This document shows, in pieces, positions 8,578-17,206 of a DNA stretch of 64,000 bases (the stretch's first letter is position 1; every line of letters begins with the position of its first letter). Origin of the DNA: a bacterium. Lineage in GTDB: Bacteria; Elusimicrobiota; Elusimicrobia; UBA1565; UBA9628. Location of the stretch: assembly GCA_021822495.1 (NCBI GenBank), contig JAKAQO010000001.1, positions 310,001 to 374,000 of the forward strand, given 5' to 3'. The translations under genes were made by a program, and so were the position numbers. The notes beneath the pieces are model-generated. The model was not told the origin of the DNA. It ran no database searches and was given only the letters and a program-made list of their open reading frames with translations.

Positions 8578-9973
8578 CGGCGGAATCCAGAGCGCTCAGC
8601 ATATCCGAGACGCGGGAAAATTTCTCTCGTGTTTTGCCCTTCCTTTTTCCTTCTTCGATTTCGATTTGATCGAGTTTTTTCCATTCGGGAAAGGAGACAA
8701 ATCGGCGCCGGCGTTCCCTTAAAAATTGTTCCATGGAAGCGGGTGGATGAACGGGCGGAACTGTCCAGCCGAATTTTCCGGCCAAGGCGTCCTCCAACAT
8801 CCCTTTGACAGTGGCGACCGAGTCGGCGCGGTTGGTACCGATGAGACCGCTCGGCCCTCTCTTAGCCCACCCCACCACGTATTCTCCCATACAGGGATTC
8901 TTTAAGTCCGAGGAAAGAACCCGCCCTTCCCGGTTGGGAATTTTTCCAGATTTTAAATCAAACGGAACTCCGGAAATGGGCGCGCCGCGATATCCAACCG
9001 AACGAAAGACAAGGCCGGCCGGCAATGTCTCAAACTGTCCGGTTCCCACGGCCTTGGCCTTTCCGTTTCCATCAGATACTAGGCGATTTTTCTCGATCTT
9101 AAGCCCCCCAACCCGGCCATCCTCAATAACGATTTCAACGGGAGAAACACAAAAACGAAGCCGAATTTTTCTGGGCTTATTTCCTTCTCCCATCTTCGCC
9201 TGGGCCTGGACATAATCGACATTCTTTTTATTTTCGGGATTCAGATAGTCGGTCTTTGAGGCTTCATCCAGCCGCGCCTCGTCTTCCCTGACCACCAAAT
9301 CCGCCGTCGTAAGGCTTCCCAGCTCCTTAATCTCCGCCGGAGAATACGCGGCTTGGGCCGGGCCCCGACGCCCTAAAAGATAGACGATCTTGATTCGGCT
9401 CTGCCTTAAAGTTTCAAGAGCGTAATCCGCGATATCGGTCTTGGCTAGGATTTCCGGGCCTTCGGCCAAAATCCGCGCGACATCAATGGCGACGTTCCCA
9501 ACTCCCACAATCGCCGCGCTTTCGCAAGATAAATCGAATTTCTGATCCCGATAATCGGGATGGGCGTTGTACCATCCGACAAAAGCGGTCGCGGAATGAC
9601 TGCCCAAAGCGTCTTCTCCGGGAATTACCATTTTTCGGTCCGTCTCAGCCCCGACCGCATAAACGATTTGATGATAGCGTTCTTTTAAATCAGAAACCTG
9701 GATGTCCTTTCCTAATTGAATATTCCCAAAAAAACGAAAACCCGGAAGCTGCGCGATTTTTTCATAAACTGCGGTCACGGCCTTGATTTTTTGGTGATCC
9801 GGAGCCACCCCGCCGCGAACAAGCCCATAGGGAGTGGGCAAACGATCGAAAAGATCAACTTCAACCGGAACCTCTTTTTGCTTAAGAAGGGCCTCGGCGG
9901 CATAAAAGCCGGAGGGGCCGGAACCAACAATCGCCACCCGTAAAATTTTTTGAGAAAACTTGTCATCCGCCAT
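8564..9973 (-). CDS. Ferredoxin-NADP(+) reductase, FprA/adrenodoxin-reductase type
   Basis: FAD- and NADP-dependent oxidoreductase passing electrons between NADPH and ferredoxin. The ATG at 9973 gives MADDKFSQK..., with a GGGGG ribosome site; the longer frame upstream only reads through repeat copy C. The 469-residue product starts with the FAD dinucleotide fold VAIVGSGPSGFYAAE. It has the family block PTPYGLVRGGVAPDH, the NADP fold IVGVGNVAIDVARIL, and a GEYVVGWAKRGPSGLIGTN segment near the C-terminus. The length and C-terminal tail (FSRVSDMLSALD) match actinobacterial FprA and mitochondrial adrenodoxin reductase. Its ferredoxin partner is not identified; the small thioredoxin-fold 2Fe-2S protein at 19755-20051 is one candidate. 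Confidence 0.9.
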   Translation of the reverse strand: MADDKFSQKILRVAIVGSGPSGFYAAEALLKQKEVPVEVDLFDRLPTPYGLVRGGVAPDHQKIKAVTAVYEKIAQLPGFRFFGNIQLGKDIQVSDLKERYHQIVYAVGAETDRKMVIPGEDALGSHSATAFVGWYNAHPDYRDQKFDLSCESAAIVGVGNVAIDVARILAEGPEILAKTDIADYALETLRQSRIKIVYLLGRRGPAQAAYSPAEIKELGSLTTADLVVREDEARLDEASKTDYLNPENKKNVDYVQAQAKMGEGNKPRKIRLRFCVSPVEIVIEDGRVGGLKIEKNRLVSDGNGKAKAVGTGQFETLPAGLVFRSVGYRGAPISGVPFDLKSGKIPNREGRVLSSDLKNPCMGEYVVGWAKRGPSGLIGTNRADSVATVKGMLEDALAGKFGWTVPPVHPPASMEQFLRERRRRFVSFPEWKKLDQIEIEEGKRKGKTREKFSRVSDMLSALDSAVGTA

Positions 9974-9995
9974 AACGCCCCCTTTAACCCTTCTC

Positions 9996-10067
9996 ATGCC
10001 TTTTCCAATCAATCGTAAGGACGGCATTGCCCCAACCATAAGCGCCCTGTCGCGAAAGAAGGGGCTA
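9996..10067 (+). repeat. Dispersed two-hairpin element, copy C (diverged)
   Basis: Related to the elements at 4094 and 43448. ATGCC (9996-10000) pairs with GGCAT (10023-10027), followed by GCCCC (10029-10033) with GGGGC (10061-10065). The second stem differs from the other copies at one pair (T-A became C-G), preserving pairing, while the loop sequence is quite different. It lies in the divergent gap between the reductase gene (minus) and the acyl-CoA synthetase gene (plus). Confidence 0.55.
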
Positions 10068-10085
10068 ATAAGTAAAATATTTAAA

Positions 10086-11642
10086 ATGGGACTTATACAT
10101 CAAGCGAAAAATAACGACCCCGTCGAGACTCTTCAAGAGCTTCTCAAACGCAGAGCCCAAGAAGCTCCGGGGAAGCCCTTTCTTTTCTTTAAAGACCAAA
10201 TTTGGAGCAGACAAGAATTGGATATCGCCTCAAGCATCTTGGCCCAGGAAATCAAGGACCTTGGCGTCAAAGCCCAAGACCGCGTCGCCCTCATTGTTCC
10301 CAATGGACCGGAATTCATCCTTCATTTCTTTGGAATCCTCAAGGCGGGAGCTCTCGTCGTTCCGGTCAACACCGCACTCAAAGAAGAAGAGATTTCTTTT
10401 ATTCTCAAAGACTCAGGCGCGGTCTGCGCCTTCACGGGGCCGTCTCATGAGAAAAGCCTCAAATCCTTGACTGACCGCATCCCTTCCCTCAAAACCATTC
10501 AAGCTCTCCCTTTGGGGGAAGACAAAAATTTCTGGCTCAAAAAGGGGACAGTCCCCTTTATTGAGGAAAAGGGGACTGTCCCCTTTTCGGCGAGCCTCAT
10601 CTACACCTCGGGAACGACCGGTTTCCCCAAAGGCGCCGAACTCACACATCGCAACTATCTGTTTGACGTGCAGAAATTCGTCGAAGCGACTCAAATGAAT
10701 GAGTCCGACCGGTTTTTATGTTTTCTGCCCCTTTTTCACGTCAACGCCCAAGTCGTCACTCTTTTATCCCCCCTCTATTGCGGCGGCGCCATGGTCTTGA
10801 TGGAAAAATTCGCGCCCAAGGAATTTTTTGAAACCCTCTCCTCAAAAAAAGCGACCTCCTTTAGCGGGGTTCCGTCCGTCTATTCCGTGCTTTTAGGCGT
10901 TCCGGATTCCGCTAATTACGATTTATCCTCTCTTCGGTTTTGCATCTGCGGAGCGGCCCCGATGCCGGTTGAGATTTTTGAGCGCTTTGAAAAAAAATTC
11001 AACGCCTACATCCTCGAGGGATATGGACTCTCGGAAGGAACCTGCGTTTCTTCCATCAACCCGCCGCCCCCGCAAAAAAGAAAAATCGGTTCCATCGGCC
11101 TTGCGCTCAAAGATCAGAATATGAAAATTTTGGATTCCGCAGGAACAGAACTTCCACGCGGGGAGATTGGCGAAATCGCGATTCAAGGCGAAAACGTCAT
11201 GAAAGGCTATTGGAATAATTCCTCCGCAACCTCGCAAACCATTAGAGATGGTTGGCTCTACACCGGCGATTTAGGCTATCAAGACGCGAACGGATTTTTC
11301 TTTATCGCGGGGCGTTCAAAAGAAATGATTATCCGCGGCGGAGAAAACATCTACCCCAAGGAAGTGGAAGAGTCCCTCTATCGCCATCCCGCCATTTTGG
11401 AAGCGGCCGTGATTGGACTCCCGGATCAGCGTTGGGGCGAAGAAGTGGCGGCCTTTTTGGTTTTAAAAGAAGGTCAAAGTTTAACCGCCAAGGATGTTCG
11501 CCTATTTCTCAAAGACAAAATCGCCGATTATAAAATCCCGCGGCAAATCGAGATTCTTTCTTCCTTGCCTAAAACGGCGACCGGAAAAATCCAAAAGCTA
11601 AAGCTCAAAAAAGAAATTTGCGAAAGGGAGGGACTCCGATAA
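10086..11642 (+). CDS. Acyl-CoA synthetase (AMP-forming, ANL superfamily)
   Basis: Activates a carboxylic acid, probably a fatty acid, to its CoA thioester through an acyl-adenylate. The 518-residue protein has the P-loop IYTSGTTGFPKG (about 172-183), the YGLSEGT motif (about 317), the YTGDLGY Asp motif (about 399), the hinge IIRGGENIYPKE, and the C-terminal catalytic lysine in KTATGKIQK. The ATG at 10086 gives the normal family N-terminus. Oddly, residues about 152-167 (KKGTVPFIEEKGTVPF), directly before the P-loop, are encoded by a pair of REP-like palindromes. The next gene, a G3P-dehydrogenase-like flavoprotein, overlaps its end, suggesting a lipid/glycerol theme. The exact acid cannot be told from sequence. 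Confidence 0.92.
   Translation: MGLIHQAKNNDPVETLQELLKRRAQEAPGKPFLFFKDQIWSRQELDIASSILAQEIKDLGVKAQDRVALIVPNGPEFILHFFGILKAGALVVPVNTALKEEEISFILKDSGAVCAFTGPSHEKSLKSLTDRIPSLKTIQALPLGEDKNFWLKKGTVPFIEEKGTVPFSASLIYTSGTTGFPKGAELTHRNYLFDVQKFVEATQMNESDRFLCFLPLFHVNAQVVTLLSPLYCGGAMVLMEKFAPKEFFETLSSKKATSFSGVPSVYSVLLGVPDSANYDLSSLRFCICGAAPMPVEIFERFEKKFNAYILEGYGLSEGTCVSSINPPPPQKRKIGSIGLALKDQNMKILDSAGTELPRGEIGEIAIQGENVMKGYWNNSSATSQTIRDGWLYTGDLGYQDANGFFFIAGRSKEMIIRGGENIYPKEVEESLYRHPAILEAAVIGLPDQRWGEEVAAFLVLKEGQSLTAKDVRLFLKDKIADYKIPRQIEILSSLPKTATGKIQKLKLKKEICEREGLR
10539..10587. repeat. Pair of REP-like palindromes inside a coding region
   Basis: AAAGGGGACAGTCCCCTTT (10541-10559) is followed after 7 bp by AAAAGGGGACTGTCCCCTTT (10567-10586). 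The central trinucleotides are complementary, so the pair is inverted, like a bacterial REP doublet. Both halves are read in frame as KKGTVPF and EKGTVPF in the acyl-CoA synthetase. Confidence 0.85.
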
Positions 11643-12967
11643 GAAATTTTGACGCCGTCGTCATCGGAGGCGGAATCACGGGCGCGGGTATTGCGCGGGA
11701 TCTCTCCATGCGCGGGGTTAAGACGCTTTTACTTGAAAAAAATTCGTTCGGGCAAGCGACCACGGCCTCTTCCTCCCACATGATTCACGGGGGACTGCGC
11801 TATTTGATGTATGACCGCTTAACGACTCAAACCACCTGCTGGGATTCGGGAAACATTCTCCAAATCGCGAGAAAAAATCTGACCCGCCTTCCCATTCTTT
11901 GGCCGGTTTACCGGGGGCACGCCCATGGAATTGAAACGGTTGAAACCCTTTTGGAATCCTACGATCAATTCCAAGTCATGAAGGGCGGGCTCAAACACCT
12001 GCGCCTCTCCAAGGAAGAAACGCTTTCTCTCATCCCCGGTCTTAAGGCCGAGGGGCTCGTGGGCGCCCTCTCCTTTGATGAATGGTGGGTAAACCCGGTC
12101 GAACTCGTCCAAAAAAATCTTGAGTCCGCGAAAAAATACGGGGCTCAAATCGAAGAAAAAAGAGAGGCTGATGAATTTATTTTCCAAAGCCGGAAAATCG
12201 TGGGTCTTAAATCCGCCGGAGAAGAAATTTACGCGAAAATTGTCATCAACGCCGCGGGGCCCTGGATTGATGAAGTGTCTCAACTCGCTCAAATTCGCAT
12301 TCCGCTTCGCCTTCAAAAAGGAACCCATTTGGTTTACAAGGAAAAACTGATTCCCTTCGGGCTAATTCTTCAAACCCAGGATGAGAGATACGTCTTTGTC
12401 ATTCCTTCGCCCCAGGGAACCTTGATTGGCCCCACGGACCTCGCAACTAAGGAAAAACCGGGCCAAATCAAAACCTCGGAGGAAGAAATTCAATACCTTT
12501 TAAAGACGGCCGCCCATTATTTGCCATCTTTTCCCTCGCGCTATGATTCCACCATTGTTGGGGCGCGTCCCATTCTCGCTCAAAAAGGAAATGAAAAACT
12601 CCTATCCCGCGGATTTGAAGTTTTGGATCACCTCAAGCGGGATGGAATTGAAGGGTTCATCACCATCGGCGGCGGAAAAATGTCTGATTTTAGACTCATG
12701 GCTGAAGAAACCTCAAATCTCGCCTGCGAAAAACTGGGCGTTCAAGCTCCCTGCAAAACTGCGCTTGAAACTTTAGATGGAAAACCGCTTTCCCCTTCTT
12801 CATTTAAGCGCCCTTCCTCCACCCTTGAACGGTTTCTCAAAGCCTATCCCCGTCTCCGGGAAACCCACGCCTTTCTGCACCTGGCCCTGGCTTTTTTGAG
12901 ACACAGCGTTTATTCTCAAAAAACTTCTTCTGAATTTACTTCTTATTATTCCCAGCTGGCGCCTTGA
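11618..12967 (+). CDS. FAD-dependent glycerol-3-phosphate dehydrogenase-like protein
   Basis: Member of the GlpD/GlpA flavoprotein family that oxidises sn-glycerol-3-phosphate to dihydroxyacetone phosphate at the membrane. The FAD-binding N-terminus FDAVVIGGGITGAGIARD, the ASSSHMIHGGLRYL block, INAAGPWIDEV and GATL-like IVGARPIL segments are present. At 449 residues it is shorter than classical GlpD and lacks part of the C-terminal domain. The first standard start in frame is TTG at 11618 with a poor ribosome site. A good site, GGGAGG, instead precedes an ATA at 11639 that overlaps the upstream stop (ATAA), so a rare ATA start giving IRNFDAVVIGGG is possible. It is probably co-transcribed with the acyl-CoA synthetase gene. 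Confidence 0.85.
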   Translation: MRKGGTPIRNFDAVVIGGGITGAGIARDLSMRGVKTLLLEKNSFGQATTASSSHMIHGGLRYLMYDRLTTQTTCWDSGNILQIARKNLTRLPILWPVYRGHAHGIETVETLLESYDQFQVMKGGLKHLRLSKEETLSLIPGLKAEGLVGALSFDEWWVNPVELVQKNLESAKKYGAQIEEKREADEFIFQSRKIVGLKSAGEEIYAKIVINAAGPWIDEVSQLAQIRIPLRLQKGTHLVYKEKLIPFGLILQTQDERYVFVIPSPQGTLIGPTDLATKEKPGQIKTSEEEIQYLLKTAAHYLPSFPSRYDSTIVGARPILAQKGNEKLLSRGFEVLDHLKRDGIEGFITIGGGKMSDFRLMAEETSNLACEKLGVQAPCKTALETLDGKPLSPSSFKRPSSTLERFLKAYPRLRETHAFLHLALAFLRHSVYSQKTSSEFTSYYSQLAP

Positions 12968-12991
12968 TCAGAAACGTTTCACGCGATTTCG

Positions 12992-13453
12992 CTAACGCAT
13001 CGTTAGAACGGGAGTCGGAGGTTCTTCGTTGAGAAGCAACCAGTAGAGGCCTATTTGGCGGGCGGCCTCGGCGAATTGAATAAAATCTACGGGCTTTCGG
13101 ACATAGCTGTTGACCCCGTGATCGTAAGCGTCGACAAGGTCTTGCTCTTCCTTGGAAGAGGTCAACATGATAATCGGCAATCGCCGGGTTCTATCGTCGG
13201 CCCTCACGCGCTTAAGAACCTCGATGCCTCCAATCTTGGGCAAGTTGATATCCAGAAGAACGATCGCCGTCCGCGCATTTTCGCCCCGCCCGGCATAAGG
13301 GCCTTGAAAAAACAAATAATCCAGGGCTTCCGCCCCATCCGAGACGACGCGAATTTCATTAGAAATATCGGCTTTTTTAAATGCCCTTAAGGCCAAGGCG
13401 ACATCGTCCGGGTTATCCTCGACCAGCAGTATGGTCCCCTGTCTCGTCTTCAT
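12992..13453 (-). CDS. Single-domain response regulator (Rcp1-like)
   Basis: Stand-alone receiver of 153 residues, without an output domain. The acidic pocket (VEDNPDD) and the phospho-acceptor D68 (VLLDINLPKIGG) are present, with the conserved T/S (MLTSS) and Lys (YVRKPVD). The DNPDD start and the GLYWLLLNEEPP C-terminus are typical of the Rcp1 type paired with phytochrome-like kinases. The ATG at 13453 is chosen for its GGAGG eight bases upstream; a longer frame also exists. The start lies inside the 3' end of the upstream kinase gene (41 bp overlap), so the kinase is the likely partner. Confidence 0.92.
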   Translation of the reverse strand: MKTRQGTILLVEDNPDDVALALRAFKKADISNEIRVVSDGAEALDYLFFQGPYAGRGENARTAIVLLDINLPKIGGIEVLKRVRADDRTRRLPIIMLTSSKEEQDLVDAYDHGVNSYVRKPVDFIQFAEAARQIGLYWLLLNEEPPTPVLTMR

Positions 13454-14765
13454 GGGAATGTCCTCCATGACCCAACGTAAAATAAAACGTGGCGCCCTTG
13501 CCGACCTCTCCCTTGGCCCATATCCGGCCTCCGTGCCGATTAATGACCCGAGAAACAATCGCGAGACCCAGCCCCTCGCCCGGGAAATCCGCCTGGGAGT
13601 GAAATCTCTGGAAGGGATCGAACATTCGGTTTGCGTATTTCATGTCAAAGCCGGCCCCGTTGTCCTTGACGAAAAAGGTCTTTTCTCCGCAAAACCAAAC
13701 GGGCTCCTCTCCTATCTCGATTTTGGCGTTTTTTGTTTTCCTTGTAAACTTCCAGGCGTTTCCTATTAAGTTTTCCAAGGCAATCCGCAAAAGCCCTGGG
13801 TCTCCTGCGGCCTCGATATTTCCGGGATCGGGGAAATCAATGAAACGCCCCGGTTCCGCCTCCTTGAGATTTCCCACAATGGAACTCGCCAAGGCCCCGA
13901 TGTCTACTTTCTCATTTTTCAGGTCTCGTCGAGTGATATTCGACAAAGCCAAAAGTTCGTCGATGAGTTGCCCCATGCGCTGGCATCCCAGATGGATCCG
14001 ATGGATGTAATCGCGACCCTGATCATCGAGGCGCGAGGCGTAGTCCTCAAGAAGAAACTGTCCAAAACCCGTAATGGCCCGCAAGGGCGCGCGCAAATCA
14101 TGGGCCACTGAATAGGAAAAAGATTCCAATTCCTTGTTGCTCTGCATCAATTTTTGCGTCAGAAGCTCCAAATCGCGATTCAACTCCTCCACTCTCGCTT
14201 CTCTCAACTTCCGTTTCGTGATATCAGTCAAAACGACAACTCCCCCAACCAGGCGCCCCGCCTCGTCAAAAAGGGGGCGGCCCGTCACGCTGATAAAAAG
14301 CCCCTCGGGGTTCAAATCGTTTTTAATGAAAAACTCGGCCCCGTCGGTCGCCTCTCCACGCAAGGCCCGAGCCATAGGCAAATCCTCGGGCTTGACAAAA
14401 CTCGTCTGGTTAGGATAATAGACTCCGTGATTCTCGGCCCATTTATTCGGATAATCCGACAGCTTATTTTCTCCTATCATTCTCAGCGCGGCGGGATTAA
14501 AGACCGTGAATTTTCCGGAGGCGTCGGCGGCGACCACTCCCTCGCCTGTGTTGGTGATAATGGAATTCAATATCTCGGCCTGATCGGCGTTCCTTGATAT
14601 TTCGTGCCACAAAAACGCGAGGGTTACCGCGCCCAATAAGATATCCAGTGCGAACATGGCGAAAGCCGCTCCATAGCGCGCGGCCCTGTGGAAGGAAACG
14701 CCAAAGCCCCAACTCAAAACCAAGGAAAGGGCTAGGGAAAAAAAGAGAGATTTCCCTCTTTTCAT
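13413..14765 (-). CDS. Membrane PAS histidine kinase
   Basis: Sensor kinase of 450 residues starting at the ATG with a strong AAAGGAGG site. Two N-terminal membrane helices (about 5-22 and 33-55) are followed by a PAS domain (about 65-185, starting IITNTGEGVVAAD) with no obvious ligand-binding residue. A short coiled coil follows, then the HisKA box SYSVAHDLRAPLRAITGF with the phospho-accepting His. The ATPase domain has the N box (ENLIGNAWKFT), VKDNGAGFD and GEGLGLAIVSR. The H-box style (SYSVAHDLRAPL) is that of Cph1-like kinases, although no phytochrome GAF/PHY module is present. The receiver gene overlaps its end and is the likely phosphotransfer target. Confidence 0.92.
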   Translation of the reverse strand: MKRGKSLFFSLALSLVLSWGFGVSFHRAARYGAAFAMFALDILLGAVTLAFLWHEISRNADQAEILNSIITNTGEGVVAADASGKFTVFNPAALRMIGENKLSDYPNKWAENHGVYYPNQTSFVKPEDLPMARALRGEATDGAEFFIKNDLNPEGLFISVTGRPLFDEAGRLVGGVVVLTDITKRKLREARVEELNRDLELLTQKLMQSNKELESFSYSVAHDLRAPLRAITGFGQFLLEDYASRLDDQGRDYIHRIHLGCQRMGQLIDELLALSNITRRDLKNEKVDIGALASSIVGNLKEAEPGRFIDFPDPGNIEAAGDPGLLRIALENLIGNAWKFTRKTKNAKIEIGEEPVWFCGEKTFFVKDNGAGFDMKYANRMFDPFQRFHSQADFPGEGLGLAIVSRVINRHGGRIWAKGEVGKGATFYFTLGHGGHSHEDETGDHTAGRG

Positions 14766-14801
14766 GAGAAACCCTCCTTTCGCGCCCCGCCAAACCGGAA
14801 A

Positions 14802-14863
14802 CCTCCGCATTCGCTCCCGCGAGGGTCAAACAACGAAAACCTCGCTGGAAACGGATGCGGAGG
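14802..14863. other. Nested inverted repeat between two kinase genes
   Basis: CCTCCGCAT (14802-14810) is the exact reverse complement of ATGCGGAGG (14855-14863). Inside it, GCGAGG (14819-14824) pairs with CCTCGC (14840-14845). The near-symmetric 8 and 9 base spacers make a two-tier hairpin possible. It lies 5' of the ribosome site of the downstream kinase gene. There is no T-tract, so it is not a classical terminator; an mRNA-stability or attenuation role is inferred. Confidence 0.5.
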
Positions 14864-14880
14864 GACCGCTCCGCCCCGGA

Positions 14881-16431
14881 TCATTCGACGGGAGAAGAGG
14901 ATTTTCGAGACGAGGAGATAACCTTCGCCTCAATACTCTCTTCTTCCTTGAACCGGGGCAAAACAAAGTGAACCGCCGTTCCCCGCCCTTCCTCGCTCTC
15001 AATCCAGATTTTTCCTCCCTGTTGCTCGACAGTTTCCTTGCACAAGGCCAACCCAAGCCCGGTTCCTTTGTATTCCCCTCTCTTGGGGTCTCGGCTGGCC
15101 TGCTGAAATTTCGCGAAAAGCTTATTGAGAGCTTCCTTGGGAATGCCCTCTCCGTCGTCAATGACGCTGACCTGAACATACTCGCCAGCGGGCAAGGCCG
15201 AAACGGGCTGATTGAGACTACGATGCCCGTAACGATTTCCAATTTCCTCGGAGACCGACCGCGCCTGGATCGTAATGCGGCTGTCGGTAAAGCGCAGGGC
15301 GTTCTCCAAGAGATTGCTGAGGATATGCCTCAGGGATTCGGAGTCCGCGTAGACGGAAGGCAAATTCTCGGACATCTCCTCCTTCACGTCGATGCCGCAA
15401 TCCTTCGCTAAAATCCGGAAATCCCCGGCGATATCGCCGATCAAGGAGGCAAGCGAAACCTGCTCCGGGCTAAAAACGGCGTTTCCCGATTCCAAGCGGG
15501 ACAAATCCAGCATACTCTCCAATATTTTTTTAAGACGGGCCGACCCCCGGTCCACGAGGCCGACGAGTTCCTGTTGTTTCCGGTTCAGCGCCCCCCCGGC
15601 GCCTTCCTTTAGGAGCCCGACGGCGGTTCTTACCACGGTCACCGGAATGCGCATCTCGTGCGCGACCGAATTCATCAATTCATCCTTCACCTTATCCATC
15701 CGCAAACGTTCCGCGATCTCGGCCTTTAATTGATCCAATATGCGCGTCCCCGTAACGTCTTGTATCAAGGCCAGGCGCGCTAATGCGCCTTTCCACTGGA
15801 TTGAGAACACGCGGAACTCGAGGGTGCGATCGGGATTTCCCACGACCCGGTTCGGCACCTTGATTTCCACGAACGGATAGGGAAGCGCGTAGAGAAACAA
15901 TTTCCCGAGAGATTCCTCCGCCCTGAGATTCAACAAGGACTCCGCCGCCGGATTCATATAAAGGACTTCGTTTTTGGGAGACAAGACGATCGCGCCCTCG
16001 ACCGCGGCGGAAAATATTTCCCGCAATTGAACTCCGGCCCGCAAACGCTCCACCGCATAGATAACCGCCTTTTTTAAATCGCGGCCATCGGTTTTTCCCT
16101 TGACCAAATAATCCTGCGCGCCCTCGGCTATCGCCTGAATCCCTACGTTCTCATCTTCAAGGCCCGTTAAAACGACGATGGGCGTTTCTCCGGCCTGAGC
16201 GCGGACGCCGCGAACCGTTTCTATTCCCCGGCTATCCGGCAACGTCAAATCAAGCAAAATAATGTCCCAACTCTCTTTTGACAGGTCCGTCAAGCCTTCC
16301 GCTAAGGTCTGGGCACAGCGGCATTCAAAGCGAAAAGGGGGTTGGTTAGGGTCGGCCAAAAGCCTGAGCAGAATCAGGGCGTCGTTTTGATCGTCCTCAA
16401 TAAGAAGAATTCTAAGGGGTTCTTCGGTCAT
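14881..16431 (-). CDS. Receiver-PAS-histidine kinase hybrid
   Basis: The 516-residue protein has an N-terminal receiver domain (1-125; IEDDQND pocket, phospho-acceptor D61 in LLDLTLPDSRG), a PAS domain (about 135-235) and a HisKA domain with NSVAHEMRIPVTVVRTAV. An ATPase domain follows (NLLENALRFTDS, IDDGEGIPKEAL, GTGLGLALCKETVEQQGG). No membrane segment is present, so it is cytoplasmic. A receiver placed before the kinase lets another kinase modulate its activity, giving a relay. It is central in a run of five same-strand signalling genes. Confidence 0.92.
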   Translation of the reverse strand: MTEEPLRILLIEDDQNDALILLRLLADPNQPPFRFECRCAQTLAEGLTDLSKESWDIILLDLTLPDSRGIETVRGVRAQAGETPIVVLTGLEDENVGIQAIAEGAQDYLVKGKTDGRDLKKAVIYAVERLRAGVQLREIFSAAVEGAIVLSPKNEVLYMNPAAESLLNLRAEESLGKLFLYALPYPFVEIKVPNRVVGNPDRTLEFRVFSIQWKGALARLALIQDVTGTRILDQLKAEIAERLRMDKVKDELMNSVAHEMRIPVTVVRTAVGLLKEGAGGALNRKQQELVGLVDRGSARLKKILESMLDLSRLESGNAVFSPEQVSLASLIGDIAGDFRILAKDCGIDVKEEMSENLPSVYADSESLRHILSNLLENALRFTDSRITIQARSVSEEIGNRYGHRSLNQPVSALPAGEYVQVSVIDDGEGIPKEALNKLFAKFQQASRDPKRGEYKGTGLGLALCKETVEQQGGKIWIESEEGRGTAVHFVLPRFKEEESIEAKVISSSRKSSSPVE

Positions 16432-16477
16432 ACTTTGAGGGTATCAGGAAACGCGCGCGCGCGCAATGAGACGATGG

Positions 16478-17206
16478 TCACCGATAGTCACCGGCGATCG
16501 CCGGTCCCAACCCAGAAGGGCATTTCAATTCATATCCATGGGAAGAAGTCAAAATCCGGTTTTTGGTTTCTGAGTCGCCTAATTCCTCGCGCAGTCTCTG
16601 AACAGCTTTTTTAAGGGCCTCATGGCTTTCGTAGCCTAAATCCATCATCAAATCTTCCCAAAGGACGGGGCCCGAACTGATCGCCAAGCGCTCAAGCAAG
16701 GTGAAACTTTTCGGCGGCAAGGTCGCGATGAGGCGGCCCTCGACCCAGACGGTCCTCAATTCCGGATTAAGCCGCAAAGAGCCTTTCACGATTTCCTTGG
16801 CCGCGGCCGATATTGGGCGATGAGAACGCCTATTCTCTGAGGAACGCAAGGCGCTCTTAACGCAAGAAACCAAATCGGAAACCGCAAACGGCTTATGAAG
16901 ATAAAAATTAACCTCCAAATTGTCGAAGCGTTTAAGCAAGGAGGGATTGTCCCCGTAAGCTGAAATGACGACGACCGGGGTACGGCGGAAAAAATTATTT
17001 TTTCGCACCTTTTCGAGCATGGCGACGCCGTCCATAATGGGAAGCATCAAATCGAGAAGCAACAAATCAGGACGGAGAGACAAGGTCTTTTCATAGCCGT
17101 CCTGACCATTCCAGGAATAATGGATCTCATAGCCGAGACGGAACAAAACATCGCCAATCAAATGCTGCATATCGGGATCGTCCTCGACGCTGAGAATCCG
17201 GGTCAT
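16478..17206 (-). CDS. OmpR/PhoB-like response regulator
   Basis: The 242-residue protein has a receiver domain (1-120; VEDDPD, phospho-acceptor D52 in LLDLMLPIMDG, VVISA, HKPF) and a C-terminal winged-helix domain (about 145-232; SFTLLERLAISSGPVLWEDL then LKKAVQRLREELGD) ending in a GYEL wing. It should bind DNA and regulate transcription when phosphorylated. Its ATG overlaps the stop of the upstream PAS gene by 4 bp, so the two are translationally coupled. Target genes cannot be read from the sequence. Confidence 0.9.
   Translation of the reverse strand: MTRILSVEDDPDMQHLIGDVLFRLGYEIHYSWNGQDGYEKTLSLRPDLLLLDLMLPIMDGVAMLEKVRKNNFFRRTPVVVISAYGDNPSLLKRFDNLEVNFYLHKPFAVSDLVSCVKSALRSSENRRSHRPISAAAKEIVKGSLRLNPELRTVWVEGRLIATLPPKSFTLLERLAISSGPVLWEDLMMDLGYESHEALKKAVQRLREELGDSETKNRILTSSHGYELKCPSGLGPAIAGDYR

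Noticed and set aside
12968-12991. CTAACG/CGTTAG hairpin between convergent genes as a terminator
   Set aside because: The stem is only six base pairs without a T-tract, and half of it lies within the last codons of the response-regulator gene.
16452-16464. Alternating CGCGCGCGCGCGC tract as a Z-DNA or regulatory element
   Set aside because: Only 13 bases long, and no associated feature; it is likely chance in GC-balanced DNA.
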